33,497 nucleotides of DNA from Microcaldota archaeon. GTDB lineage: Archaea; Micrarchaeota; Micrarchaeia; Micrarchaeales; CABMGC01. Positions 17,117 to 27,900 of this stretch are shown one piece after another. Each line of letters begins with the position of its first letter. Positions within the stretch are counted from its first letter, which is position 1. A model generated the notes under the pieces. It ran no database searches and was not told the origin of the DNA. It saw nothing but the letters and a program-made list of their open reading frames with translations. The stretch is from positions 1 through 33,497 of the forward strand of contig JAJZKO010000009.1 in assembly GCA_021850805.1 (NCBI GenBank). The letters are read 5' to 3'. A program made the position numbers and the translations under genes.

Positions 17117-18121
17117 TTACCATTCTACCTTTATGTAATTGGTCCTTATGTCAAGGTTCCTGAAAGGAAGGAGCCCCTTTATTACTCCAGTTATCCCTGC
17201 ATATGATATCTCTATATCCTCTTTATTGAAGATCCTCTGGTGATGCTTCACTGCTCCCTCGAGAGCCGCCTCCTTTCCCTTAAACAGCGCTATTCCAAAC
17301 GATCTGTAGCTCCCGCTGATCGGCGCAACGAACTGGAAGGTATTCAGCAGAGGATTGTGGTCATCAGCATTCATATAACTCTCCCGTGCAAACGCAAATC
17401 TTGTCGATGTGGTTGTCTTGTTGAACTTGTAGTTTATGAAGTACGACATCGGGTATAAGCCGGCAGGCTCCTGCACTGCAATGGTGAAGCGCCTTATGAC
17501 CTCGCTCTTCCGCAGGGTGAATATCCTGTACCTTATCGTGTCCTCCTTCATCTTTAGCTTCTCAGCCATCTCCCTGTATCCCATCCTGGAATCCTGGTTG
17601 AGCAGGCCCAATATGCGCTTGTCATCCTCGTCTATCTGCTTGTTGTGCTTGTCTATGAAGCCTACGAAATCGTTGCTGAGCGGCATGTACCCAAAGTGCG
17701 CGAATACGTATTCCGACGGACGTATCACAACCCCGTATTCGGAGAGCTCGGAAGCCACCTTTGTCTCCCACCTTATGTAGTCGATAGGATTCCCGGTTAC
17801 CGCATATATAAGCAGGTCGTAATCCCCTTCGGTAAGGTAGACATTCTGGGAATACATATCTGCGCCGAAGAAGTCCCTGAGCACCTTCTCCTCCGGTTTT
17901 CTGGCAAACTTCACCATCACTATATGCCTCTCGCTTATCCCCAGCCTGGATGTGTTGAGTTCCAGAGTGAACCTTATCTTTAGCTTCTCCGTCAGCCTGC
18001 GCAGCAGCCTTGAGGTTGTTATCCGCGAGCATCCTATCTGTTCTGAGAGGTTGGTAATGGTGGACCTTGAATTATTGCTAAGTTCCCGTAGGAGCATGCG
18101 CTCCTTCTCATCGATTTCCAT
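17117..18121 (-). CDS. Lrp/AsnC-like regulator with two winged-helix segments
   Basis: N-terminal ERMLLRELSNNSRSTITNLSEQIGCSRITTSRLLRRLTE and a second DEDDKRILGLLNQDSRMGYREMAEKLKMKEDTIRYRIFTLRKSEVI. Confidence 0.75.
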   Translation of the reverse strand: MEIDEKERMLLRELSNNSRSTITNLSEQIGCSRITTSRLLRRLTEKLKIRFTLELNTSRLGISERHIVMVKFARKPEEKVLRDFFGADMYSQNVYLTEGDYDLLIYAVTGNPIDYIRWETKVASELSEYGVVIRPSEYVFAHFGYMPLSNDFVGFIDKHNKQIDEDDKRILGLLNQDSRMGYREMAEKLKMKEDTIRYRIFTLRKSEVIRRFTIAVQEPAGLYPMSYFINYKFNKTTTSTRFAFARESYMNADDHNPLLNTFQFVAPISGSYRSFGIALFKGKEAALEGAVKHHQRIFNKEDIEISYAGITGVIKGLLPFRNLDIRTNYIKVEW

Positions 18122-18228
18122 GCTAATATATGCATCTCAAAATATAAATACCTTGACAGAATCCTAAAAAATTTCAAACATTATTCTATAATGCTCTTAT
18201 TTTAAATATTATCTTAGGCGTAAAATAA

Positions 18229-19317
18229 ATGTACCTATTTGTGGTCTTTATGCAAGATGCACCCAACAACATGGAATTAGTTGGAGCCATGACAGAAGGC
18301 AGTTATGGCGGCAACGCACAGGGCACTGCTTCTTCCCAGGAGCTCTCCAGCCTGAAGAGCCTACACCGCAACGATGACAAATGCGCTGCGTGGGATTCTC
18401 TTGACGCGTACTCGAGCCTTAAGAGCGTAAGCATGTTCTTCTCAAGGCATGCGAAGGCAGTCAGCGGCAGCCCTTCTATAATCTTCCTCGACAACTCAAG
18501 GAGGAAGGATAAGCTAAAGATGAAGCTGGGATTCTCCGTGAAATATGACTACAGGGACAACGCGATATACATAAACCCAAACACATGGAAGAAAAACAAC
18601 TATACTGAAGTACTCTCCTCCAAGATATCGAGCTATTCGTCCTACTACTCCATATACCGGAACACCAACGCAGGGCTTATCGCAAGGGAGTACTTCAAGT
18701 ACATACTCAAGAATCACTATTCCGGCCCCGATTCTGCGCTAAGCAAGGTATTCTCCAGCGTAAGGAAGGTAAAGAGCGTAGCAAAGATAGGTGCCCCAGA
18801 AGTGGACGTAATAGTGCAGGGAGCCGGCGCGAGGTTCTTCGAGCTTGCATTCCGCGTATCTGAAGAGTTTGATATGCTCGATGCCGCATACGGGATAATG
18901 AGCAGGATGGGCATGCATCCAGTCTCAAACCTCACCATGGTAAGGGCGATCGCGATGGGCAAGGAGAAGACCAAGAGCTTCGAGGATTTCAGGAGCTACT
19001 TCACCAGGCTGCACAGGATGCGCAGGATAGAGGCAGAGGAGATACTCGCCACACTTGCCTTCATAGAATCTGACCTGGACATAAGCCAGACGATAAAGAC
19101 GTTCCTCAGGCCTCCGGAGGAGGCATTCAAGAGGATCTACTACCTGGCAGTTGCGAAGAGCGACAGGGTAAGCGAGCTTGCGGAGCGCATACTAGAGCAC
19201 AGGCACAACCAGAGCAGGGACATATACTCTGCAGAGTTCAGGAGGCTGACAGAGGACGAGTTCGACTACATGCACAAGTTCGTCAGGCTGCACCTCCATT
19301 CCAAGAAGCAGTACTGA
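18229..19317 (+). CDS. Hypothetical protein (likely start at an internal Met)
   Basis: 362-aa ORF with consistent codon use in a stretch otherwise lacking sense ORFs; C-terminal half helical; no family recognised. Confidence 0.65.
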   Translation: MYLFVVFMQDAPNNMELVGAMTEGSYGGNAQGTASSQELSSLKSLHRNDDKCAAWDSLDAYSSLKSVSMFFSRHAKAVSGSPSIIFLDNSRRKDKLKMKLGFSVKYDYRDNAIYINPNTWKKNNYTEVLSSKISSYSSYYSIYRNTNAGLIAREYFKYILKNHYSGPDSALSKVFSSVRKVKSVAKIGAPEVDVIVQGAGARFFELAFRVSEEFDMLDAAYGIMSRMGMHPVSNLTMVRAIAMGKEKTKSFEDFRSYFTRLHRMRRIEAEEILATLAFIESDLDISQTIKTFLRPPEEAFKRIYYLAVAKSDRVSELAERILEHRHNQSRDIYSAEFRRLTEDEFDYMHKFVRLHLHSKKQY

Positions 19318-19349
19318 AAGGATCATATTCACCACGCGCAGGCACTGAC

Positions 19350-20639
19350 ATGAGATTGAAGACCAAAGGGTATATTGCAATAGCCATAGCCGTAATAGAG
19401 CTGGCATTTCTCCCCATAATGATAGAGATAGGCGCCAGCGGCATAGGCAACATTCCCCTCGCCTTCTACATATTCATGTTCTCCTCTGTAGCCGCACTGG
19501 CGATAGGCTACAGGCACGACAAATTGAGCGGAGTGAAGAAGATAATAACCTCGCGCAACATGCTGATCATCATACTCATCACAGGCCTTCTTAATGATGC
19601 AATATCGCAGATATTCCTTGGCGTAGGCACTCTGGGCACGAATCCCAGCGTTGCAGCAATAGTCTTCAGGAGCTGGGTGATATTCGTGGCCCTTCTCTCC
19701 CCTCTGGTCCTAAGGCAGAGGATAACAGGGAAGCAGCTATTCGCCACGATCCTGGGATTCTCAAGCGTATTCCTGATAATGGCAACAGGCCCTTCACTCT
19801 CCCTTAACCTGACCCAGCTTCCGTTCATAGCTGCGCTCCTTATCGCTGCATTATGCGCCACATCCTCAAATCTCCTCATGAAGGTCTACAACGCAGATCC
19901 CGTGTCTTCGGTGGTGCTCTTCAACATCGTCTCCTTCGCCTTCCTCGGGCTATTCGCCATATCCTCAGGCGTAAATCTGGCAATAAGTCTTAACGCAACC
20001 GATATCCTTACGATAGCCTTCCTCGGCGTAGTGAGCTACGCGATAGGATCCAGCCTCTATTTTTACGCCCTGAAAATATTCGGGCCCGTATTCCTAGGCA
20101 ATGCGATACTCTCCGTGCCATTCCTCACCATAGCGTTCTCGGCTCTGACCCTAGGCACTCCTCTCTCACCTATATACATCGGCGCGGCAGCCCTGCTCAG
20201 CGCAGGGATAATACTGCAGAGGCGCTTCAGCTCCAATGCGCCTAGCTACATAAGCTCGAAGGGCCGCTCTTCCTCAAGCAACAAGTCATACGGGAAGATA
20301 TACGACATAAGCGGCGCCTTTGTGGGGAACAGGGGAAGTGAGATAAGGATGAGTCTGTCCAGCACCAACAAGGCCCTTGCGATGCGCCTTCCTGCAGATA
20401 CCACATACGATATAAACGGCAGGATAGGCAACCTGGGCGAGTACGACTGCATACTATTCACTACCGCCTCACCCCATTCTGAAGTAGCCCCCGAAGAAAT
20501 CGAATTCATAAACAATGTAGTGGGCCTCTCAGGCAACGAATACGCATTGGTAGGGATCGGGAATGCCAGCGTAGTGGAAGACGCATTCGATTATATTGCA
20601 GGCGAGGCAGCAAAGAAACCAGGTGAAGCTGGAGCATAA
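19350..20639 (+). CDS. EamA/DMT-family transporter with a cytosolic C-terminal domain of about 130 aa
   Basis: About ten hydrophobic segments with EamA-like internal duplication (VFRSWVIFVALLSPLVLRQRITGKQLFATILGFSSVFLI; SYAIGSSLYFYALKIFGPVFLGNAILSVPFLTIAFSALTLG), then a Ser-rich linker and soluble domain. Confidence 0.78.
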   Translation: MRLKTKGYIAIAIAVIELAFLPIMIEIGASGIGNIPLAFYIFMFSSVAALAIGYRHDKLSGVKKIITSRNMLIIILITGLLNDAISQIFLGVGTLGTNPSVAAIVFRSWVIFVALLSPLVLRQRITGKQLFATILGFSSVFLIMATGPSLSLNLTQLPFIAALLIAALCATSSNLLMKVYNADPVSSVVLFNIVSFAFLGLFAISSGVNLAISLNATDILTIAFLGVVSYAIGSSLYFYALKIFGPVFLGNAILSVPFLTIAFSALTLGTPLSPIYIGAAALLSAGIILQRRFSSNAPSYISSKGRSSSSNKSYGKIYDISGAFVGNRGSEIRMSLSSTNKALAMRLPADTTYDINGRIGNLGEYDCILFTTASPHSEVAPEEIEFINNVVGLSGNEYALVGIGNASVVEDAFDYIAGEAAKKPGEAGA

Positions 20640-20644
20640 TGCCG

Positions 20645-21391
20645 CTACCTTGCAGGCTTTCTGGATGTACTCCTCTTACCAGAAGTTCTGCGGCTGCCGC
20701 TTCTCTTTCTCGAAGGCCTTCGCGTGGCCCTGCTTTTTCCGCGTGCACTGCCTTTATTCGCAGCAGCTTTGCCAGTTGAACTTCTATTAACATCCCTCTT
20801 TCCAGCAGCAACAGATGCTGGCGCTTTCTTCTCAGATTTCGTGGAAGCATGTTTCCTGCTCCTTGTGTAATACCATGCAGCGGCAGCGAGTATAATCAGC
20901 AGCACCACTAATATAACATAAGGAACTATGCTCCCAACCGGTTTGGATGCAAGTATGGAGATATTTTTTGCGACACCGGCCTGCAGATAAGCCCCGCCGC
21001 CTATGGGCGTCGAATTGGATACCTCCGCTACGGAGACTATGCCTATCCATGACGTTCCCGGTGTGTCAGTAGAAGGCATACGTACGGTTATTGCCAGGGT
21101 CTCTTGCGTATGCCCTGCAACAGTGCCATTTGAAGGGCTGATGGTTATGTTGGGCGCTGTCTCGTTAAGGACGGTGCTTAAGTATCCAAGCGTGGCCACA
21201 AATTTTACTGCTGAATTGCCGGTATTGACTATGGTCATGTTCAGAGTCTGCGATGAACCAAGTGTCACATTGAAGTTTACCGGACCAGCAACCTCTCCAA
21301 ACTGCGCATAGCTAAGGGAAAAAATGGAAAATGCAAGAAATAAAAATGGCGCAAGCCTCAAGCCTGCGCTGCCATGCTTCATCTGGAACAC
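20645..21391 (-). CDS. Secreted NEW3/CARDB-like beta-sandwich protein with TM and highly basic C-terminal tail
   Basis: Signal peptide, NFNVTLGSSQTLNMTIVNTGNSAVKFVATLGYL..., TM PVGSIVPYVILVVLLIILAAAAWYY, then ~70 aa Arg/Lys/Ser/Ala-rich tail. Confidence 0.75.
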   Translation of the reverse strand: MFQMKHGSAGLRLAPFLFLAFSIFSLSYAQFGEVAGPVNFNVTLGSSQTLNMTIVNTGNSAVKFVATLGYLSTVLNETAPNITISPSNGTVAGHTQETLAITVRMPSTDTPGTSWIGIVSVAEVSNSTPIGGGAYLQAGVAKNISILASKPVGSIVPYVILVVLLIILAAAAWYYTRSRKHASTKSEKKAPASVAAGKRDVNRSSTGKAAANKGSARGKSRATRRPSRKRSGSRRTSGKRSTSRKPAR

Positions 21392-21398
21392 TCTGGGA

Positions 21399-21914
21399 TC
21401 AGCAGCTGTTCTCCAGTATTATGTTCTGGGTGTATGTTCCTGCCGCCTGGGCTACTGGCACATTAACGCCGAAGTATATACTGTTAGAATTTCCTGCTGG
21501 AACAACGGAGCTTGCGACAGGAGTGAGCGTGTTGCTAAGCTGCACGCCTGTTATTGCTGAGCTGCTGGAGACCATATTGTAGGTTGTGTTTGAGACGCCG
21601 AAACCCACAGAAGCCGTGAGTATCCAGTTGGTCCCTTCTATATCTATGGAATTTGCATTTGCATTGCCATTGTTTGTATCAGTAACCAAGACGTTTGTAG
21701 GGTGGAACGTTCCCGGAGCCACATTGCCGAATGTTATCGCATTAGGTGCGAGAGATATCTCGCAGACAGAGCTTACCACTACATTTGCCAGCACGTTGCT
21801 TGTGCTGCTCGTCGCGAATACGCTCCCTACCTGAGAATAAATCAAGACAAGCAATGTAAATGCCGTAAGGCCTATCTGCATTATCAATAACCTTATGCCG
21901 CTTCCTATTTTCAT
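21399..21914 (-). CDS. Secreted protein homologous to the C-terminal module of the 2188-aa protein
   Basis: Likely start MKIGSGIRLL at 21914 rather than the track start 21959; TATA-like TTTATATATT about 35-45 nt upstream; aligns with the last ~130 aa of the neighbouring giant protein and ends ILENSC. Confidence 0.75.
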   Translation of the reverse strand: MKIGSGIRLLIMQIGLTAFTLLVLIYSQVGSVFATSSTSNVLANVVVSSVCEISLAPNAITFGNVAPGTFHPTNVLVTDTNNGNANANSIDIEGTNWILTASVGFGVSNTTYNMVSSSSAITGVQLSNTLTPVASSVVPAGNSNSIYFGVNVPVAQAAGTYTQNIILENSC

Positions 21915-21980
21915 AATCTGCACCAGATGTATCTCATGAGCAAAATATATAAATACCATGTCAGGTATGCCACAAATCCA

Positions 21981-24900
21981 TCAGCAGCTGTTCTCTATGG
22001 TTATGTTCTGCCCGTATGCGCCCGCCACCTGTGCATTTGGCACTCCAACCCCGAAATAGATGTCATTACTGGCTCCGGCTCCTACATCTATAAGAGTGTT
22101 GTAAGGAACCGAAGTGAGAGGGTTAGCAGAAGAGTAACGCGTTCCCGATACGGCATCCCATACGGTATTGCTAACTCCGAAGCTGTTGCTGCCGTATATC
22201 CAGTTGGAGCCGAATACATAAATGTAAGAAGGTGCAGTACCTGTGTTTGTATCTATTATTCCCTTATTTGTTGCTTCAACCCCACCAGGGACAAGAGTGC
22301 CGAAATTAATCTTTGTGCTATTCAGCGATATGGTGCATGTAGCTGAGGAAACAACAGGCGCAGCGCCGAAAGATGTTTCCGGCATCACCCCATTAGGAGG
22401 ATAGGCCCTTACTCTTACCCACTGGAAGAGCGTGGAGAAGGAACCTACTGCATCAGGCCCTTCCACCTCTACCCCTACAGGTTCGCTTGAGATGCTAGGT
22501 GCAGGAGACGTGCTGAAGATGGCCTTATGGTAATCAAAGAACTGCCTCTCGTTTCCCGTGCCCAGCCAGGCGCTGCCCATTATGCCATTTACCGTCTCAG
22601 AGCTTATGTTGCTGGCAACATATCTGGTGCTATTGGTAAGTATATAATATGGCCTCTGGTTCACGCTGAGGTTCTCTATATTATATGCATATCCTGTATT
22701 AACTCCATCGACAAGACCCGAGACCGCACCGGTTCCTATAAACGGTCCAAGCTCGTCAGCAATTATGTTCATATCAGTTGACTTTGCATAAATCTCTACC
22801 ACTGACGGGTTTGAGATTGTAGTTAGAGACTGGACATATGTATAGTTTAATTTCCCTGTTGCCGTCGGCGCCTCTGTGAGAGTAAGCCCATTGTCCACAG
22901 AAAGTGATCCATAAGAACCTATGCCTTCTTTCCATTTGCTCGTATTTAGCGCCGTGCCTGTAAAATTATCATAAAGCGCAAAGACATTCGCCCCGTTGTC
23001 ATATTCTCCGTAGGAGGGGCTGAGCTGCGGCGCCTCGCCCGTAAGATGCGCATTCAGGAGATTGTTCGAAGATGAGATGACGTTGCCCGCAAAACCCATA
23101 AAGAGTTCCAGCGAGCCCCGTGCAGGTACCCCGTTCTTAATCTTAAGCCAGTAGACTATGTCATTGCTCGTATAGAGATTGGAACCCTGCATCATGTTCG
23201 ATGAATTTCCTTCCATCCAGCTTGGTATTACGGATCCGCTTGCGTTGAAAAATTCCACATTGTTTAAGTTGCTAGTTGCGTAGAGCGAGTAATTAAGGCT
23301 GTTTACTACAAGCATCTGCTGGAACGGCGCAGGCGTGGAAGAATTCTGGAGATTGCAGAGCGTCAACGGGAAGTATTTGACTATGCCTGAAGGAACGGAA
23401 GAGGGTGCGGAGACGGTGCTTCTGCATGAGAAGACAGAGGCGAATGTGGTATTCCCTGCCCTGAGCGTTCCGCTCTGCACCTTTGCAGACTGCAGGATAG
23501 TACTCTCGGATACGTTAGGTATCGAGAACTGGTAAGATCCAGGCGCAGTAGAGAATACTATGTTGTTGGGCACCACCGCGCTCTCCGTGACCCCATTATA
23601 TGTTACGCTCCACGTCTCCCCATTATCAAAGAGCCCAAATTCCCTGAAGCTTGTAAGAGGCGAGGATGATACTACAGTGCCGAAGCGTGCGCGAGGCATT
23701 ACCCCATTAGGGGGATACGCCCTTACCCTCACCCACTGGAATGTCGCATACCAGGGGTTTGTAGAGCCTCCGCTTACTCCTGTTGCCTCTACCCCTATCG
23801 GCATAGGCTGAAGTTTGTTGCCTGTATTGTCCCATGTGGTGACCCTGCTGTAGTTATAGTACATCGCTTCACTGCCTGTAGCCAGCCAAACGCCGCCCAG
23901 TATTCCGTTGAGCGAGAAGATAGGCGCAGGATACCTGTCCATGTATGTTGTATCGTTCGCAAGGAACCATGTAGGTGCGAATGTATATGCGGGATTGGCC
24001 GAGGTATTCGTCAGAAACAGATCCCAGTAAGCGTATCCTGAGCTAATGCCATCCCCGGCGCCGCTGTATCCCACTCCGGTAAAAGGCGCAGCTCCCTGAT
24101 AGTTGGTAGTCATTATGTTCGAATTCACATCAGTCTCTACAATCTCCGGATTCGAGAAACTTGTCAGTGACTGCACAAAAGTAATGTAATTATCCTTCTC
24201 CCCTATTGTCAGTCCATCATTCACACTGTAGCTCCCTCCAGTTCCTGTAGTCTCAGACCACTTGCTGGTATTGAGTGCCGTGCCCCGGAAGTCGCTGTAG
24301 AAGTTGAAGACCCTGTAGCCGCTGTCATATTCCGCGTAAGTGGGAGAGAGCTGCGGCGCCTCTCCTATATTATTCCCGTTGAAAAGGTTAGTCGCCTTAG
24401 ACGCCCATCCCATGAAGACTGTTGAGTTTGCATTAGAAGGTATGCTGGCCGAGAGCCTGAGCCAGTAAATGGTGTGGTAAGAGCTGTTTGTATCGTTGGT
24501 CTCAAGCCACGAGGGCACTACAGTCCCATTCCCGTAAAAGAACTCCACATTCTGAAGGTTCCCTGCCTCATAAGCAGAGTAGTTTGAGCTGTTTACTACA
24601 AGCATCTGCTGGAACGGCGCAGGCGTTGCAATAGTTTGGTTGTCTGTGAAATTTATCGGAACATATGCCGATATGCCTGAAGGCACAACCACCGCACTCT
24701 TCGTGAAAGTCACGTTTGTCGTATTGCCTGCTACGAGATACCCGCTGCTCACTGACGGTGTGTAAAGGAATCCCCCTATGCTCCGATCGGGTATGCTGAA
24801 AAGATAATTTCCAGGCGCCGTGGTGGTTCCTACTCCGCCAGGTGAGATCCCATTAAATATCTCAGAATCGTAGGTCACGCTCCATTTGTATCCACTGGGA

Positions 24901-27900
24901 AGGCCTACCTCATTGAATATGCTCTTCACACTTGGTGCTTCTACTGCAGCAAGCTCTGAAGCCGCGCTACCAGCAGGTCCTGGAACTGCAGTCGCAAACC
25001 CGGAACTTGTGAAATTTATTGAGTATGTTCCCGCGCTCTGGTTTAGGCACTCTACAGCCCAGGCACCTGCGAATCCAAAAGAACCTGAATAATTCGAATT
25101 AGTTATAGAATTGCATCTGTTGTTAGGCAGCTTTACTGGCAAAAAAGTGGAATTGCCTGTCGATGCAACTATATATACATCGCTGCCAGAGGTTGCAACA
25201 GTATACGTAAGCACGGAGTTGTAAGAGCCTGCCGCATTTCCGTTTCCGGTATAAAATGTAAGGCTGCTAGGGCTTGCGTTTATCGCAATTCCGCTGATTG
25301 CGAATCCCTGCGCTGCGGAAGGCGAGCTTGCATTGCCGACATTATATGTAGAATATCCCACACTTGAATTATCATAATAGTCCGTTGTTGTACGCCCCTT
25401 AGTAGTACTTCCGGAAACTACCGAGTCTGAAGCCTCAACAGTCCAGTTTACGCCCATGCCTGCGCTTCTATTGTTCCCTCCGTCACCTGCCGCATAGATG
25501 TATGTTTTGTACCCTGTAGGGAGCCTAAGTGAGATGCTGCCCTGTTCGACAGAGCTGTTCGTGCTATTGGCATATGAAATATAAGACTCCGTGCCTCCGT
25601 TTAAAGTGTATAACTTCACGAGACTGCTCAAAGCGGGATAAGCCCGCAACCTCACCCACTGAACTTCGTAAGTGCTGTTCTGGGCAAATCCCCCTATATT
25701 CAATGGGAATGCAGGTATTCCCGAATTCGAGGTTATAAATCCAGTATAATTCACCGTTGCATTAACCGTAGCAGTATTGTTCGCCGCAACCCTTATGGAA
25801 TAAAGCCGGTATCCGCCAAACGCCAATCCCGTAACCCTATGGATAGTAACAGAGTTCCACGTCAAAATGCCATATACTTCGGGGTTAAGCCCCGTCCCCC
25901 CAATGACGCTGAGATTTGTATTTCCGTTAGATGGATTGGGGGATGTTGACATGTAACCAAATGTGCTCCATTGGCAGCATGGTTGTGACGGGGAGAAATT
26001 CCCGAAGAAGTCAAGTACTCCCTGCCCAAGCTTCTTAACTGAGTAAATCTCAGGCGTGTTGCCAATCGCACCTGTCTTGCCGCTCTTTACAACCGTAAGC
26101 CCGTTGTCCACAAGGATCTTGCCGTATCCTGTATTTACCGTATTGTTTACCCACTTGCTGGTATTGAGTGCCGTGCCCCTGAAATCGCTGTAGAAGTTGA
26201 AGACATTATAACCGTCATCGTATTCCGCATAGGACTTGCTTAGCGTTGGGTTCTCGCCTGTAGTTATGTTATTCAATAGATTGGTGCCCCTATAAGCGAA
26301 GCCCATGTATACCGTTTCTTTGCTATTCGCAGGAAGCCCATTCGGAAGCTTTATCCAGTATGTGGTATTCCACGATTTGTTGAGATTTCCGGATTCAGAA
26401 TAATTGTATATATAATTTCCATTCTCAAGCCTTCCTGATTCCAGCCAGGAATTTATCACCGTGCCGTTCCTGTAGAAAAACATGACATTCTGCATATTTG
26501 GGGCTTCCCAAGGGGTGTAGTTCAATCCGTTCACAGCCACCCGCTGCTGGAACGGCGCAGGCATTGCGTTATTGTTTAAGTTCACTATCTCTATCGGCAC
26601 ATAGTACACTATCGGTACAGGGACCACGAAAATGTTCGGATCCTCCGCGCTATAATTCTGGCTTGAAGATGAGCTTAGGTATACGGAGATATTGTCCCCT
26701 ACCGGTATGTTGGTGTAATTTAGGTATTCGGAGAGATTGCCTGTCGTGTTGGAGCCCTGCCCGGCAATACGGGAGCCTTCAAAAGCACTCCAGGAATAGC
26801 CAAGCTTATTTCCTGCTTCAATAGTCGAGTATAAGTGCAGGCTTATGCTGTAGGTACGCTGCAGAGGGTTTACCGGGATGTAAATCTTCCCTGTCGCATT
26901 AGGCGCCCCGAATCCCGCGCTATCTACATTTACCATAAGATGCGGAATTCCTTTAGCAACATCTACCTGCTCCATAATCTTTCTCCCAGTTCCTGGATTC
27001 ATTACAGTAATGTTATATGTTCCAGGCGTGAGGCATGTCTGCGAACCTCCAGAACAGACGCCATATTCCACAGTTCCATTCCCAGTTGCGACCATCGCAC
27101 CGTCAATCTTTATAATTACGCCCGCATTCCGGTTGGATGCCCTTGCCCTTATAGCGAATACCTCCCCATACGCGGCATACGCCGGCAGCTGTACGCTTAA
27201 TGATGGGACGGCGCTTGCATTGCCTATGTACTCATGCGGCATTACTCCGTCAGGAGGGTAGGCTCTGGCGCGAATCATGGCAAAATATGCAGGGTTTGTA
27301 AGACCTGCCCAGGTTACTATACCTGCATACTTGTCTTGCGTTCCTATCAATGAACTGCTCGTTGTGCAGTTTGCAACAATGGCACCTCCCTCCTCAGGGG
27401 TGCGATTGTAAATGTAAGAAGCCAGGTCAGTGCCATTCACTATTCCCTCTATCCAATACCAGCCTGGCTGCCTGCTTCCAGTGTTGCAGAGCGCAGTGTT
27501 GGCTCCTGAAGAAAGATAAGCCACTATCGCCTCGTCCCCCATCCACCCGTCCCCTATTATATAATTGCTTAGCGATGAATCTGAGCTCCCTCTAACAGAG
27601 AAGAGCGCATTCAGGTTGGTTCCTATATTGCCCCAGCCTTCAACGACAAATGAGTTGTAACCCAGTGGCACATTACTCCATGCTACTGTCTCAGGCGACT
27701 TTGATGTAGACCCATTTCCGGTTATCTGTATAACGTTGGAAGGAAACCCGTAAGGGCCAGTCATGGATATGCTGCTTAGCATGCCTCCATTTGCAAGCGA
27801 GAGGTTTCCCGTGCCGCTGCCATTGTAATACATGCTGAATACCGATGCTCCGTTGTCATACCTCCCATATACCTGCGAAAGCTGCGGCGCCTCGCCAGTG

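Noticed and set aside
16065-17138. 357-aa plus-strand ORF
   Set aside because: Exactly antisense to ftsZ; Ser/Pro/Thr-rich low-complexity translation is a codon-bias artefact.
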